DNA from: an uncultured Faecalibacterium sp.
GTDB lineage: Bacteria; Bacillota; Clostridia; Oscillospirales; Ruminococcaceae
Assembly (NCBI GenBank): GCA_934511465.1
Contig: CAKSWG010000015.1
Location: 1-47,037, forward strand
Length of the DNA: 47,037 nucleotides
Reading direction: 5' to 3'
Shown here: piece after piece, positions 23,957 to 31,684 of the stretch
Layout of the letters: the number at the start of each line of letters is the position of its first letter
Position numbering within the stretch: position 1 is the first letter of the stretch
The notes under the pieces: model-generated
What the model was told of the DNA's origin: nothing
The model's input: the letters and a program-made list of their open reading frames with translations, nothing else
Database searches by the model: none
Program-made: the position numbers and the translations under genes

Positions 23957-24312
23957 AAGGCAGTTCCCAATGTTCCCCTGCGCAAAGCGCGCCAAATTTC
24001 CCGGCGCATTGCGCGGGAAACAGAAGCAGGCTATTGCGGCAGGACATCGAGATGAAGTTTTGTCAGAGTCTATATAGCACTTACTACTTTTACTACTCTT
24101 ATTGACCGTTTCACAAGTCAGCGCAGCGGGCGCTGTTCGGTTTGTAAGAAACCAACTTATAAAATTTGAGCTTTGAACTCAATCAATAATGGCAGCTTGC
24201 GCCGCCGGTCGGCAGTGAACCCGGCTGTCCGTATGGCCTTGACTCCCTGACGGAGTGGTTCGAGTGTAATGCTCCTGGAAAGACCCTGATAGCTCTTCAT
24301 CTCTCCAAAATC
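23957..24312 (-). promoter_or_regulatory. Long leader of the polyamine operon
   Basis: From the start site near 24312 to the speA start codon lie about 440 nt. The leader holds a possible 47-codon open frame (24300-24157), stems such as ACTCC/GGAGT and GCGCATTGCGC, the duplicated AGTAGTAAAAGTAGTAA, and finally the terminator at 23906-23956. No T-box, SAM or lysine riboswitch consensus was recognised. Confidence 0.6.
24157..24300 (-). CDS. Possible leader peptide of the polyamine operon, 47 aa
   Basis: An open frame begins 12 nt after the predicted transcript start, behind GGAG with short spacing. It contains seven arginines, three of them consecutive (codons 32-34, CGG CGG CGC, within ADRRRK). 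Arginine-rich leader peptides upstream of arginine/ornithine decarboxylases are known (SpeFL upstream of speF senses ornithine in enterobacteria). The attenuator terminator downstream fits such a role. There is no direct evidence of translation. Confidence 0.35.
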   Translation of the reverse strand: MKSYQGLSRSITLEPLRQGVKAIRTAGFTADRRRKLPLLIEFKAQIL

Positions 24313-24318
24313 GTGTTG

Positions 24319-24347
24319 ATTTTAGCATACCCGGGGGCCTGTGTCAA
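24319..24347 (-). promoter_or_regulatory. Promoter of the polyamine operon
   Basis: TTGACA (24342-24347), 17-bp spacer and TAAAAT (24319-24324) on the minus strand. Confidence 0.82.
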
Positions 24348-24469
24348 CAAAATTTTATCAACTGCCCTCGATTTTACAAAATTACGCCCAAAAACTTTGC
24401 TTGTTTACACATTTTTAACATTTTTGCGTGGTAAAATGAGGTCGTAGAACGATAAAGGATGTGGAACAC

Positions 24470-25141
24470 ATGCAACACTGTCCCGCCCGCGCGGCACAGC
24501 GGCTGGCGGCGGCAGTTCTGGCGCTGTGCCTTGTGCTGGCTTTGGCCATTCCCCATGCCCACGCCGCCTCCTTGCAGGAGACCCATGGCATCCGGATGCT
24601 GAGCTTTGATACGGGCCACATCCTTTCCATCGGCAACCAGACCTCCGGCAAATGCAGCTGGTACGCACTGCGCTACGCCCGCACCATTCTGGACGGAAAA
24701 ACCTGCTCCGGCAGCGGCATGTGGTCCAACGGGGCGGTCTGGTCGGCAGGCGGCTACTATGGCTATTCCGGCAGCCTGTCCGAGTGCCTGCAAAAGCTCT
24801 ACACCGAGCTTTCCGCCGGGCGGCCGGTGATCGTACACCTGAAAAACACTGCGGTGAGCGGCGTAAAAAAGCACACGAACCGCACTTCTACTTACGAATA
24901 CCACCTGACCGGCTCCGGCTGGAACGAGGTGAACTACCCCCATATCGCCACCAGCGCCGCCTATGGCCACTGGGTGTGCGTGGTGGGCATCCGTGCGGAT
25001 GCAGACCCTGCGAACCTGAAGGAAAGCGATTTCTATGCGCTGGACCCGGCACGCGTCTCGGCAAACGGCACACTGGCTGTGACCCGGCTGCTGGACGGCA
25101 CCATCTGGACTGACAATTCTCCGCTGAAAACAGCAGGCTGA
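24470..25141 (+). CDS. Secreted cysteine-peptidase-like protein (C39-like fold)
   Basis: 223 residues with a signal peptide (LAAAVLALCLVLALAIPHAHA). The mature domain has GKCSWYALRYAR with a likely catalytic cysteine near residue 62, HWVCVVGIR with a likely histidine, and YALDPAR with an aspartate, the Cys-His-Asp order of papain-like/C39-like peptidases. The length (~200 aa mature) fits the C39_2 group. The ATG at 24470 follows AAAGGA at 10 nt; an in-frame GTG at 24461 is too close to it. The gene is monocistronic with a strong terminator. It may act on cell-wall or extracellular peptides; the substrate is unknown. Confidence 0.7.
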   Translation: MQHCPARAAQRLAAAVLALCLVLALAIPHAHAASLQETHGIRMLSFDTGHILSIGNQTSGKCSWYALRYARTILDGKTCSGSGMWSNGAVWSAGGYYGYSGSLSECLQKLYTELSAGRPVIVHLKNTAVSGVKKHTNRTSTYEYHLTGSGWNEVNYPHIATSAAYGHWVCVVGIRADADPANLKESDFYALDPARVSANGTLAVTRLLDGTIWTDNSPLKTAG

Positions 25142-25156
25142 CAAAATTAGAAAAGC

Positions 25157-25188
25157 AAAAAAGCTGACGCTTCTGCGTCAGCTTTTTT
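25157..25188 (+). terminator. Terminator of the secreted peptidase-like gene
   Basis: AAAAAAGCTGACGC and its complement around a TTCT loop, ending in TTTTTT. Confidence 0.92.
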
Positions 25189-25196
25189 GTTTTACG

Positions 25197-25247
25197 AACC
25201 CTCTCAGTCTCGCTTTGCTCGACAGCTCTCCCGAAGGGCGAGCTTTA
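25197..25247 (+). repeat. CCCTCTCAGTC-type hairpin repeat, copy 2
   Basis: AACCCTCTCAGTC, then a TCGCTTTGCTCGA hairpin, CAGCTC and AGCTCTCCCGAAGGGCGAGCT. It has the same order as 21426-21478 with altered but paired stems. Confidence 0.7.
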
Positions 25248-25342
25248 TAAGCGGGAATCATTCAAGATCCTTTTCCCGAGAGGCAGTGCTTGCAAAAAAA
25301 AATGCCAAAAAGCCGACAGGCTTTGCCTGAGAGGATCTCGCA

Positions 25343-25675
25343 TCAATATCCCCTTACCGAGAAGCTGCGCTCCCACGGGTCGGGCGGCAGGTCCTTCTGG
25401 CGGATGCCGGTGATCCGGATGTAATCACTTTTCTGGATCATGGCGAACAGCTGCATGAATTGATCCGGGTCGCCCTGCACCTCCAGCGTCACACTGCCGT
25501 CATCCTCGTTTTCCACCCAGCCGGTCAGCTCCAGTGTCTGGGCTGCATAGCGGGCACGGTAGCGGAAGCCCACCCCCTGCACCTGCCCCTCGATGGAATA
25601 GCGGCGGCGCACCGTTCCTTCCGGCAGGGTGGGCGGAACGGCGTCCTTTGCTTTTCTGGTCAAAAAATCGAACAT
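25343..25675 (-). CDS. acyP: Acylphosphatase domain protein
   Basis: 110 residues. The acylphosphatase motif QVQGVGFRYRAR gives the catalytic arginine R38, and GWVENEDDGSV gives N56, exactly 18 residues later as in classic enzymes. There is a ~20-residue N-terminal extension (MFDFLTRKAKDAVPP). It hydrolyses acyl phosphates. The ATG at 25675 follows AAAGGGGG; the frame open to 25783 runs into the hairpin array and is rejected. It is downstream of the pyrophosphatase gene on the same strand with the array between. Confidence 0.88.
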   Translation of the reverse strand: MFDFLTRKAKDAVPPTLPEGTVRRRYSIEGQVQGVGFRYRARYAAQTLELTGWVENEDDGSVTLEVQGDPDQFMQLFAMIQKSDYIRITGIRQKDLPPDPWERSFSVRGY

Positions 25676-25696
25676 CTCAGATCCCCCTTTGGGGGA

Positions 25697-25887
25697 ATGA
25701 TGTACTGCGCTGCGCGCAGCATGATGTTCCCTGCGGGAAATGATGTTGCCCTGTGGGCAAATGATGTGTGCCTTGCGGCACAATGGCCGCCGCAGGCGGC
25801 TGCATCATTTCCGGCAAAGCCGGAACATCATTGCGAAGCACATCATTGCGCAGCATATCATGCCGTGCCGCAGGCACGGTGCATCAT
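25697..25887. repeat. Symmetric hairpin array with ATGATG / CATCAT spacers (array 2)
   Basis: Four ATGATG (25697, 25721, 25740, 25761) are followed by four CATCAT (25803, 25826, 25841, 25882) plus a degenerate TATCAT (25856). The intervening hairpins have different stems: CTGCGC/GCGCAG, TTCCC/GGGAA, TTGCCC/GGGCAA, TGTGCC/GGCACA, GCCGCC/GGCGGC, TTCCGGC/GCCGGAA, TGC/GCA twice and CCGTGCC/GGCACGG. Loops are 3-4 nt. The plan, size and 21-nt distance to the next start codon (acyP at 25675, minus strand) match array 1 at 2055-2254. It begins 5 bp from the pyrophosphatase stop. Confidence 0.85.
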
Positions 25888-25891
25888 TCCT

Positions 25892-27547
25892 TTACAGCTC
25901 CTGATATGCGGTCATGAGGGCCGGGATGAACTGCTTTTTGCGGCTCACCACACCGGGCAGCGTAAAGCTGCCGTCCTCGGCGGGCTGGGTCTCAAAGCCG
26001 TCGGCCAGCACCTCGGCGGCATAGCGGCCATTGCTGATGACCACGCTCTCCTCCTTGGGCACGTCGGTAAGCAGCATGTAGATATCCTCCACGTTCTGCT
26101 TGTTGCGGGCCTCTTCCAGATAGGGCTGCAACAGCGCCTCGGCGGCCAGCAGATTCTTGCGGGTCATGTAGCTGCCCTGCGCCACGCCAAAACGGATATC
26201 GCCGCACATGAACACCTTGAAGTCCTGCAAAAACACCTCCTCAGCGGTCTTGCCGTCCAGCTTTTCGCCTGCTTCAAACATCTCGCTGGCAAACTCGTCG
26301 ATCTCCACCCCGGCGATCTTTGCCAGACGCTTTGCACTGGCCTCGTCCAGCGGCGTGCAGGTGGGGCTGCGGAACACCAGCGTATCCGACAGGATGGCTG
26401 CCAGCAGAAGGCCGGCGATCTGCGGCGGGATCTCCACGCCGTTCTCGTCGTACATCTGGGTGATGATGGTGGCGGTGCAGCCCACCGGCTGGTTGCGGAA
26501 GTACACCGGGCCGCTGGTCTCCAGACTGCCGATGCGGTGGTGGTCGATGATCTCCAAAATCTCGGCCTGATCGAAACCCTCCACGGCCTGCGTGGCTTCG
26601 TTGTGGTCCACCAGAATGATGCGGCGCTTGCGCAGGTTGATGATGTTGCGGCGGCTGACCATGCCGCAGTATTTGCCGTCCTCATCCAGAATGGGGAAAT
26701 AGCGGTGGCGCACCTTGGCCATCACGCGGGTAACATCGGCCACCGGCGTAACGAGGGTGAACTTCATGATGTCGCTGCGGGTCATATAGTAGGAAATGGG
26801 TGCGCACTGGCTGATGAGCTTGCCGGCGGCGTAGGTGTCCACCGGGGTGGTCATGATGGCAACGCCGGTCTCCTCGGCAATGCGCTGGATGGTGCGGCCC
26901 ACCTTTGCATTGTTGCACAGGATGAGCAGGGAGGCTTCCTTCTCGATGGCGCACAGCTGGCTCTCGTAGCGGTTGGTCAGGATAACGATGTCACCCTTTT
27001 CCACCGTGCTTTCCAGCATTTCCGGCGTGGCGGTGCCGATGCGGATGTGGCCGGTGGTGCAGACATCGTCCTCGCTGCCCACCGCCATGGTGCCGTCCAG
27101 CGTTTCCAGAATGTTCCGGAAGCTGGTGCGGCTCTTGGCAAGGATGCCGGTATCGAACACGTCCATGTTGGCCGTGGCGATATCCTTCACGGTGATGACG
27201 CCCTCCAGCTCGTTGTCCGCACTGGTCACGGGCAGGGTATCGATCTGCTGGTCTCGCATGATCTCCCACGCCTTGCGCAGGCTGGTGGAGCCGGGGATGC
27301 CGGGCATTTCGCGGTAGTCCACATCCCGGATCTTGGGGTTGACGTCCGTGCACATGCGCGGGGGCCTGACCCCGAATTTTTTGAGCACGAACTCGGTCTC
27401 CTGATTCATTTTGCCTGCACGGCGGGGTTCGCAGACCAGATCACTGGTCTTGTTTTTCAGTTCTGCATAGGCAATGGCCGAGCAGATGGAGTCGGTGTCC
27501 GGATTGCGATGTCCGATGACAACGACCTTATGGGCTGTTTTGGGCAT
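25892..27547 (-). CDS. ppaC: Manganese-dependent inorganic pyrophosphatase with CBS and DRTGG domains
   Basis: 551 residues. The DHH catalytic half opens with VVVIGHRNPDTDSICSAIAYAEL (metal ligands), two CBS motifs (about 80-130 and 255-300) flank a DRTGG-like insert, then IIDHHRIGSL is the DHH motif. The C-terminal DHHA2 domain ends with SRKKQFIPAL. This is the regulated family II enzyme in which adenine nucleotides at the CBS pair control hydrolysis of pyrophosphate. AAAGGGGG precedes the ATG. The promoter is at 27644-27672, and a GGTGCAC/GTGCACC stem (27601-27635) lies in the leader. Confidence 0.92.
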   Translation of the reverse strand: MPKTAHKVVVIGHRNPDTDSICSAIAYAELKNKTSDLVCEPRRAGKMNQETEFVLKKFGVRPPRMCTDVNPKIRDVDYREMPGIPGSTSLRKAWEIMRDQQIDTLPVTSADNELEGVITVKDIATANMDVFDTGILAKSRTSFRNILETLDGTMAVGSEDDVCTTGHIRIGTATPEMLESTVEKGDIVILTNRYESQLCAIEKEASLLILCNNAKVGRTIQRIAEETGVAIMTTPVDTYAAGKLISQCAPISYYMTRSDIMKFTLVTPVADVTRVMAKVRHRYFPILDEDGKYCGMVSRRNIINLRKRRIILVDHNEATQAVEGFDQAEILEIIDHHRIGSLETSGPVYFRNQPVGCTATIITQMYDENGVEIPPQIAGLLLAAILSDTLVFRSPTCTPLDEASAKRLAKIAGVEIDEFASEMFEAGEKLDGKTAEEVFLQDFKVFMCGDIRFGVAQGSYMTRKNLLAAEALLQPYLEEARNKQNVEDIYMLLTDVPKEESVVISNGRYAAEVLADGFETQPAEDGSFTLPGVVSRKKQFIPALMTAYQEL

Positions 27548-27643
27548 ATTGTTCCCCCTTTGGGTCCTGGTTTCCCTTCTATGTTGATCTCATTTACCAT
27601 GGTGCACTCCCCGCTCCTGCACAGCGCGGTGCACCTCAGATTT

Positions 27644-27672
27644 ATTTTAGCACAATTGCCTGCACGGGTAAA
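27644..27672 (-). promoter_or_regulatory. Promoter of the pyrophosphatase gene
   Basis: TTTACC (27667-27672), 17-bp spacer and TAAAAT (27644-27649) on the minus strand. The ~90-nt leader contains the inverted repeat GGTGCAC/GTGCACC at 27601-27635 with an inner CGCT/AGCG stem. Confidence 0.65.
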
Positions 27673-27768
27673 GCGGAACAAACGCGCTGCGGTGCGGCTT
27701 TCGGCTTCCGGACAAGGCGGTGTTCCATGCCTATAAAAACAGCTTCTCCGATTTGTTGTATCCATCTC

Positions 27769-27797
27769 TTGTAATTCTGCACGTTCTGCTGTATGAT
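27769..27797 (+). promoter_or_regulatory. Promoter of the second MATE gene
   Basis: TTGTAA (27769-27774), 17-bp spacer and TATGAT (27792-27797), about 40 nt before the start codon. Confidence 0.6.
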
Positions 27798-27844
27798 ATA
27801 AATCATGTATCCAAGTGTATCTCGTTACCGTTACGGAGGAACCT

Positions 27845-29212
27845 ATGACAGCAACCAAAACGCCCGCGTTCCATAAGCCGCCGCTGTTCACCCGGCAGCA
27901 GCTCATTGCCCTGCTGCTGCCGCTGATCGCAGAGCAGGCGCTCAGCGTGACCATCGGTCTGGCGGACACCCTGATGGTGTCCTCGGTGGGAGAAGCCGCC
28001 GTCTCGGGCGTGAGCCTTGTGGACAGCTTCAACACCCTGATGATCCAGATCATGAGCGCACTGGCCACCGGCGGCGCGGTGGTCACCAGCCAGTACATCG
28101 GCCGGCAGGAACCCCGTGACGCCCGGAATGCCGCCGCGCAGATCCTGTTTCTCCTGTCCAGCTTCAGCCTGCTGGTGGCCGCCGTTGTGGTGGTGGGCCG
28201 CCATGCCATCCTGCGGGGCATCTTCGGCTCCATCGACGCGGATGTGATGCGCTATGCCGAGACCTACTTCCTGCTCTCGGCCCTGAGCTACCCCTTCATC
28301 GGCCTGTACAACGCCGGTGCGGCCCTGTTCCGGGCGCAGGGCAACAGCAAGATCAGCATGCTGTCCAGTCTGGTGATGAACGTGGTGAACATCGGCGGCA
28401 ACGCCGTGCTGATCTACGGCTTCAAAATGGGCGTCATGGGCGCAGCGCTGGCAAGCCTTGTGTCCCGCGCCATTGCCTGCTTTGCCGTGCTGTACCTGCT
28501 GCAGAAGCCCGACTGCCCGCTGCGCGTGGACGGCCTGCATGCACTGGCCCCCAAAGCGCGGCTCATCCGGCAGATCCTGCGGGTGGGCATCCCGGCCGGC
28601 ATCGAGAACGGCATGTTCCAGATCGGCAAGCTGTCCGTTTCCAGCCTGACCTCCACCCTTGGCACCGCCGCCATTGCGGCCAACGCCGTGGCAAACACCA
28701 CCACCACCTTTTTGAACATCCCGGCCAACGCCGTGGGCATGGCCGCACTGACCGTGGTGGGCCAGTGCCTTGGCGCAGGCGAAAAGGATCAGGCCGTGTA
28801 TTACTCCCGCCGCCTGATGCTGTTTGCCTACTGCGGCGCATGGGTCATGAACCTTTCGGCCTTCCTGTTTGCCAACAAATTTGCACTGGGCCTGTTCAAC
28901 CTCTCCCCCGAGGCCTACGCCATGGCACTGGAAGTGATGGTGTGGTTCAACATCGTTTCGCTGTTCATCTGGCCTTCCAGCTTTACCATGCCCAACATCC
29001 TGCGTGCGGCAGGCGACGCCCGCTTTACCATGACCGTGAGCATCGTGTCCATGTGGGCCTTCCGGGTGGGCTTCTGCTACCTGTGTGTGCTGGCCTTCCA
29101 CGGCGGCCTGCTGGCCATCTGGATGGGCATGTATCTGGACTGGGCGTTCCGCTCCCTGTGCTTCTTTGTGCGCTTCGTGCGCGGCAAGTGGCTGGAACAG
29201 AATGTGATCTGA
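27845..29212 (+). CDS. MATE family efflux transporter
   Basis: 456 residues, about twelve membrane helices in two homologous halves. LPLIAEQALSVTIGLADTLMVSSVGEAAVSGVSLVD and GGAVVTSQYIGRQ are typical of the NorM/DinF side of the family, and the second half repeats the pattern (VGIPAGIENGMFQIGKL). It exports cationic or hydrophobic compounds by antiport. GGAGGA precedes the ATG at 27845; the earlier in-frame start at 27815 is close to the predicted transcript start and has no ribosome site. It differs clearly from the MATE at 8394. Monocistronic. Confidence 0.9.
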   Translation: MTATKTPAFHKPPLFTRQQLIALLLPLIAEQALSVTIGLADTLMVSSVGEAAVSGVSLVDSFNTLMIQIMSALATGGAVVTSQYIGRQEPRDARNAAAQILFLLSSFSLLVAAVVVVGRHAILRGIFGSIDADVMRYAETYFLLSALSYPFIGLYNAGAALFRAQGNSKISMLSSLVMNVVNIGGNAVLIYGFKMGVMGAALASLVSRAIACFAVLYLLQKPDCPLRVDGLHALAPKARLIRQILRVGIPAGIENGMFQIGKLSVSSLTSTLGTAAIAANAVANTTTTFLNIPANAVGMAALTVVGQCLGAGEKDQAVYYSRRLMLFAYCGAWVMNLSAFLFANKFALGLFNLSPEAYAMALEVMVWFNIVSLFIWPSSFTMPNILRAAGDARFTMTVSIVSMWAFRVGFCYLCVLAFHGGLLAIWMGMYLDWAFRSLCFFVRFVRGKWLEQNVI

Positions 29213-29271
29213 GGACCCGGTGATCGGTATGCCCTCTGCTTTGGGGCTACCCTTTTTATCTGAAACTGTAT

Positions 29272-29313
29272 AAAGGGACTGCTGCACATTATTTAGTGCG
29301 GCAGTCCCTTTTA
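29272..29313 (+). terminator. Terminator of the second MATE gene
   Basis: AAAGGGACTGC with CAC/GTG inside pairs with GCAGTCCCTTTT, ending in T residues. Confidence 0.88.
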
Positions 29314-29413
29314 TATTCCCGCAAACAAAGCTGTACTGCGGATTTACCCCAATTTTTACGCAATACGCACAAATAATTCATTTGTTTTTCAGTAATGTTG
29401 TCCGCTTTCCTTC

Positions 29414-29442
29414 TTGTTTTTGTCACATTCCCGGCGTATAAT
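29414..29442 (+). promoter_or_regulatory. Promoter of the PAP2 gene
   Basis: TTGTTT (29414-29419), 17-bp spacer and TATAAT (29437-29442). Confidence 0.65.
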
Positions 29443-29489
29443 TTCTCAATGCTAAGAGATTCTGCTTCTGCAAAAAGGAGGCTTTTTCA

Positions 29490-30152
29490 ATGAAGCGCAG
29501 TTGGTTTTCGCGCCATCCCATCTGTTTCATGGCGCTGTATTTATTGTTTTACCTTTCCGCATTCAACTTTCTGGAGACGCGGATCTCCATGCCCCACATG
29601 GTGCTGGTGCACTGCCGGCTGGACTACCTGATCCCCTTCTGTAAATATGCCATCGTCCCCTACTATGCATGGTTCGTGTGGATCCCGTTCACGCTGTTTT
29701 ACCTGCTGTGGCGTGCCCCGCGGGAGGACTTCTGGCGGCTGTGCCTGCCGCTGTTTGCGGGCATGACCATTGCGCTGGCCTGCTATGTGGTAGTGCCCAC
29801 CGGCCTTGCCCTGCGGCCCTATTATGTGCCGGGCAATGACATCTTTGCCCGCGCCGTGCGGATGCTGTACCGCACCGACACCCCCACCAATGTGTGCCCG
29901 TCCATCCATGTGTTCAACTCGGTCACGCTGCTGCTGGCCTACTACCGCTGCCGCATTTTTGAGCAGCCGCGCCGCTGCTGGATGCGCCCGGCTGCTGCGG
30001 TGCTGTGCCTTTCCATCGTGTGCTCCACCGTGCTGCTCAAGCAGCACAGCTGCATCGATGTGGCACTGGGCGCCTTGCTGGCGCTGGCACTGGACGCCGC
30101 GTTCAACCGCATGACCGAGCGCAGCGAACTGCCGCAGGTGCGCAAAGCATAA
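29490..30152 (+). CDS. PAP2 family membrane phosphatase/phosphotransferase
   Basis: 220 residues with five to six membrane helices. The active-site signatures are CPSIHVFNS (about residues 139-147, catalytic histidine) and KQHSCIDV (about 184-191, second histidine); PTGLALRPYY may supply the first-motif arginine. The layout is nearer the inositol-phosphorylceramide-synthase-like PAP2 group than soluble phosphatases, so a lipid phosphate or lipid head group is the likely substrate. AAGGAGG precedes the ATG. Monocistronic, followed by a repeat copy whose long hairpin could terminate it. Confidence 0.82.
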   Translation: MKRSWFSRHPICFMALYLLFYLSAFNFLETRISMPHMVLVHCRLDYLIPFCKYAIVPYYAWFVWIPFTLFYLLWRAPREDFWRLCLPLFAGMTIALACYVVVPTGLALRPYYVPGNDIFARAVRMLYRTDTPTNVCPSIHVFNSVTLLLAYYRCRIFEQPRRCWMRPAAAVLCLSIVCSTVLLKQHSCIDVALGALLALALDAAFNRMTERSELPQVRKA

Positions 30153-30182
30153 AACCATTTTTTGGCAGCGTTCCCGCCGCGC

Positions 30183-30299
30183 GGGACGATTAAAAATGCC
30201 CTCCGCGCTGCTCTGGGCATAATTCAAGGAAAATTCATTTTAATTTTGGGGTTCAGGAAAGTCTGCGGACTTTCCTGAACCCCATTTTTACGTCACAGA
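30183..30299 (+). repeat. Structured intergenic repeat, copy 4 (forward)
   Basis: Small hairpin ATGCCC/GGGCAT (30196-30220), AAGGAAAA, an AT stretch, a perfect 16-bp hairpin (30248-30283) with TGCG loop, then ATTTTTACGTC. The 3' module is less conserved than in the other copies. It faces copy 5 tail to tail. Confidence 0.78.
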
Positions 30300-30329
30300 C
30301 CTCTTGGGAGAGTTTTCTGGTTCAGTGGG

Positions 30330-30469
30330 AAAACGGACACCTTTCCTTTACGACCCCAATTGTGAAAAAGTGGCTTAGAAACGCCCGCAGGCGTTTCTGA
30401 GCCACAAACTATAATACTATTTTTTCCGCTGAACATAGCCAGAGCACAAGCGGCGGCCATTCAAGATCG
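30330..30469 (-). repeat. Structured intergenic repeat, copy 5 (reverse)
   Basis: On the minus strand: small hairpin ATGGCC/GGCTAT, AGCGGAA, an AT stretch, a 16-bp hairpin (30370-30405, one G-T pair) with TGCG loop, then CTTTTTCACAATTGGGGTCGTAAAGG. It abuts the GluQRS stop codon. With copy 4 it forms the second inverted pair. Confidence 0.78.
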
Positions 30470-31450
30470 TCAAAACAGCCCTTCCGGCAGGCAGACATCC
30501 TGCTTTGGCACCTTTGCCCAGGAAAACTCCCCGATCAGGCTTTCCGGCGTGCGGGGCGCAGGCTCCGGCTGCAAGCCGTAGGCGTAGGCCAGCTTGCCCA
30601 CGATCTCCGGCGCGGTGTATTTTGCGCGCAGGTTCTCAAGGCTCTGGTCGCCGTCCCGTTTGGACAGCCGCCGTCCGTCCGGGGCCAGCAGCAGCGGGCA
30701 GTGGGCAAACTCCGGCGCCCGCAGGCCCAGCAGGCGGTACAGGTACAGCTGCCGTGCCGTGGACGAAAGCAGGTCCGACCCACGCACCACTTCGGTGACG
30801 CCCATGCGGGCATCGTCCACCACAACGGCCAGCTGATAGGCGAACACGCCGTCCGCCCGGCGCAGGTAGAAATCGCCGCAGTCCCGCAGCAGGTTCTCGG
30901 TGTGCGGGCCCATGCAGCCGTCCACGAACGTGATCTCTTCGTCCGGCACCATCAGACGGTAGGCAGGGGCTTTCTTTTTACGCTTTTCGGCAATTTCGGC
31001 GGCAGTCAGGCCCCGGCAGGTGCCCGGATAGACCACATTGCCATCCGAGGTATGGGGTGCGCTGGCTGCGTGCAGCTGGGCGCGGGAGCAAAAGCACGGG
31101 TACACAAGGCCCATGGCTTCCAGCTTTTGGAAGCTGGCGGTGTAGATCTCCGCGCACTCGCTCTGGTAATAGGGGCCGTTCGGCCCGCCGGTGCTGCCGC
31201 CCTCGTCCCACGCAAGGCCCAGCCAGTCTAAATCTTGCTCCAGTAGATCTGCGTAGACGCGCGGGCAGCGCTCGGCGTCAAGGTCCTCGATGCGCAGCAC
31301 GATGCGCCCGCCCCGGCTTCTGGCGCTGAGCCACGCCAGCAGGCTGCACGCCAGATTGCCCAAGTGCAGCCGCCCGCTGGGGCTGGGCGCAAAGCGGCCG
31401 GTTGGCGGCATGGGCTCTGTTTTTTGCGTAAAAGCTGCTTGTTCTTGCAT
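30470..31450 (-). CDS. gluQ: Glutamyl-Q tRNA(Asp) synthetase (GluQRS)
   Basis: 326 residues, shorter than GluRS because the anticodon-binding domain is missing, which is the GluQRS hallmark. The class I signature is HLGN (29-32) after RFAPSPSG, the KMSKS equivalent is RRLSKRDGD, and a zinc site is seen as CFC with a later YPGTC. The enzyme attaches glutamate to queuosine at position 34 of tRNA-Asp. AAAGGA precedes the ATG with 7-nt spacing. Flanked by repeat copies on both sides; no co-transcribed gene is evident. Confidence 0.93.
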   Translation of the reverse strand: MQEQAAFTQKTEPMPPTGRFAPSPSGRLHLGNLACSLLAWLSARSRGGRIVLRIEDLDAERCPRVYADLLEQDLDWLGLAWDEGGSTGGPNGPYYQSECAEIYTASFQKLEAMGLVYPCFCSRAQLHAASAPHTSDGNVVYPGTCRGLTAAEIAEKRKKKAPAYRLMVPDEEITFVDGCMGPHTENLLRDCGDFYLRRADGVFAYQLAVVVDDARMGVTEVVRGSDLLSSTARQLYLYRLLGLRAPEFAHCPLLLAPDGRRLSKRDGDQSLENLRAKYTAPEIVGKLAYAYGLQPEPAPRTPESLIGEFSWAKVPKQDVCLPEGLF

Positions 31451-31470
31451 GTGTATCCTTTCAGCCGCCG

Positions 31471-31605
31471 GACGATTTAAAATTGCCGACGCGTTCGCTT
31501 TGGCAATATCAGCGGAAATATTATTTTATATTTGCGTTTGGAGCGGCCTGCGGGCCGCTCCAAACGCATTTTCACGGGAAGGGTCGTAACGGGAAACGGC
31601 ATTTT
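31471..31605 (+). repeat. Structured intergenic repeat, copy 6 (forward)
   Basis: Small hairpin ATTGCC/GGCAAT (31482-31507), AGCGGAA, an AT stretch, a perfect 15-bp hairpin (31534-31567) with TGCG loop, then CATTTTCACGGGAAGGGTCGTAACGG. It has the best-preserved core of the family. Confidence 0.87.
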
Positions 31606-31684
31606 GCCTGCGCTGGCTCCCTGCGGAAGCATTCGCGTCGGCATGAAAACATGCTGTTGCCCTTACGTTTCGTCGCGCAAGCGA

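Noticed and set aside
22878..23957. 359-codon plus-strand frame opposite speA
   Set aside because: Antisense shadow of a well-recognised PLP decarboxylase.
23874..24047. N-terminal extension of SpeA by 58 residues
   Set aside because: The frame is open, but it crosses the attenuator terminator. The family N-terminus fits the ATG at 23873, which has its own Shine-Dalgarno.
23957..24312. T-box or lysine/SAM riboswitch in the speA leader
   Set aside because: No AGGGTGGNACCGCG box and no lysine or SAM aptamer core was found; only the terminator is certain.
25697..25887. CRISPR array
   Set aside because: The constant parts are only 6 nt, invert halfway through the array, and the variable parts are self-complementary hairpins rather than unique spacers. 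The same holds for 2055-2254.
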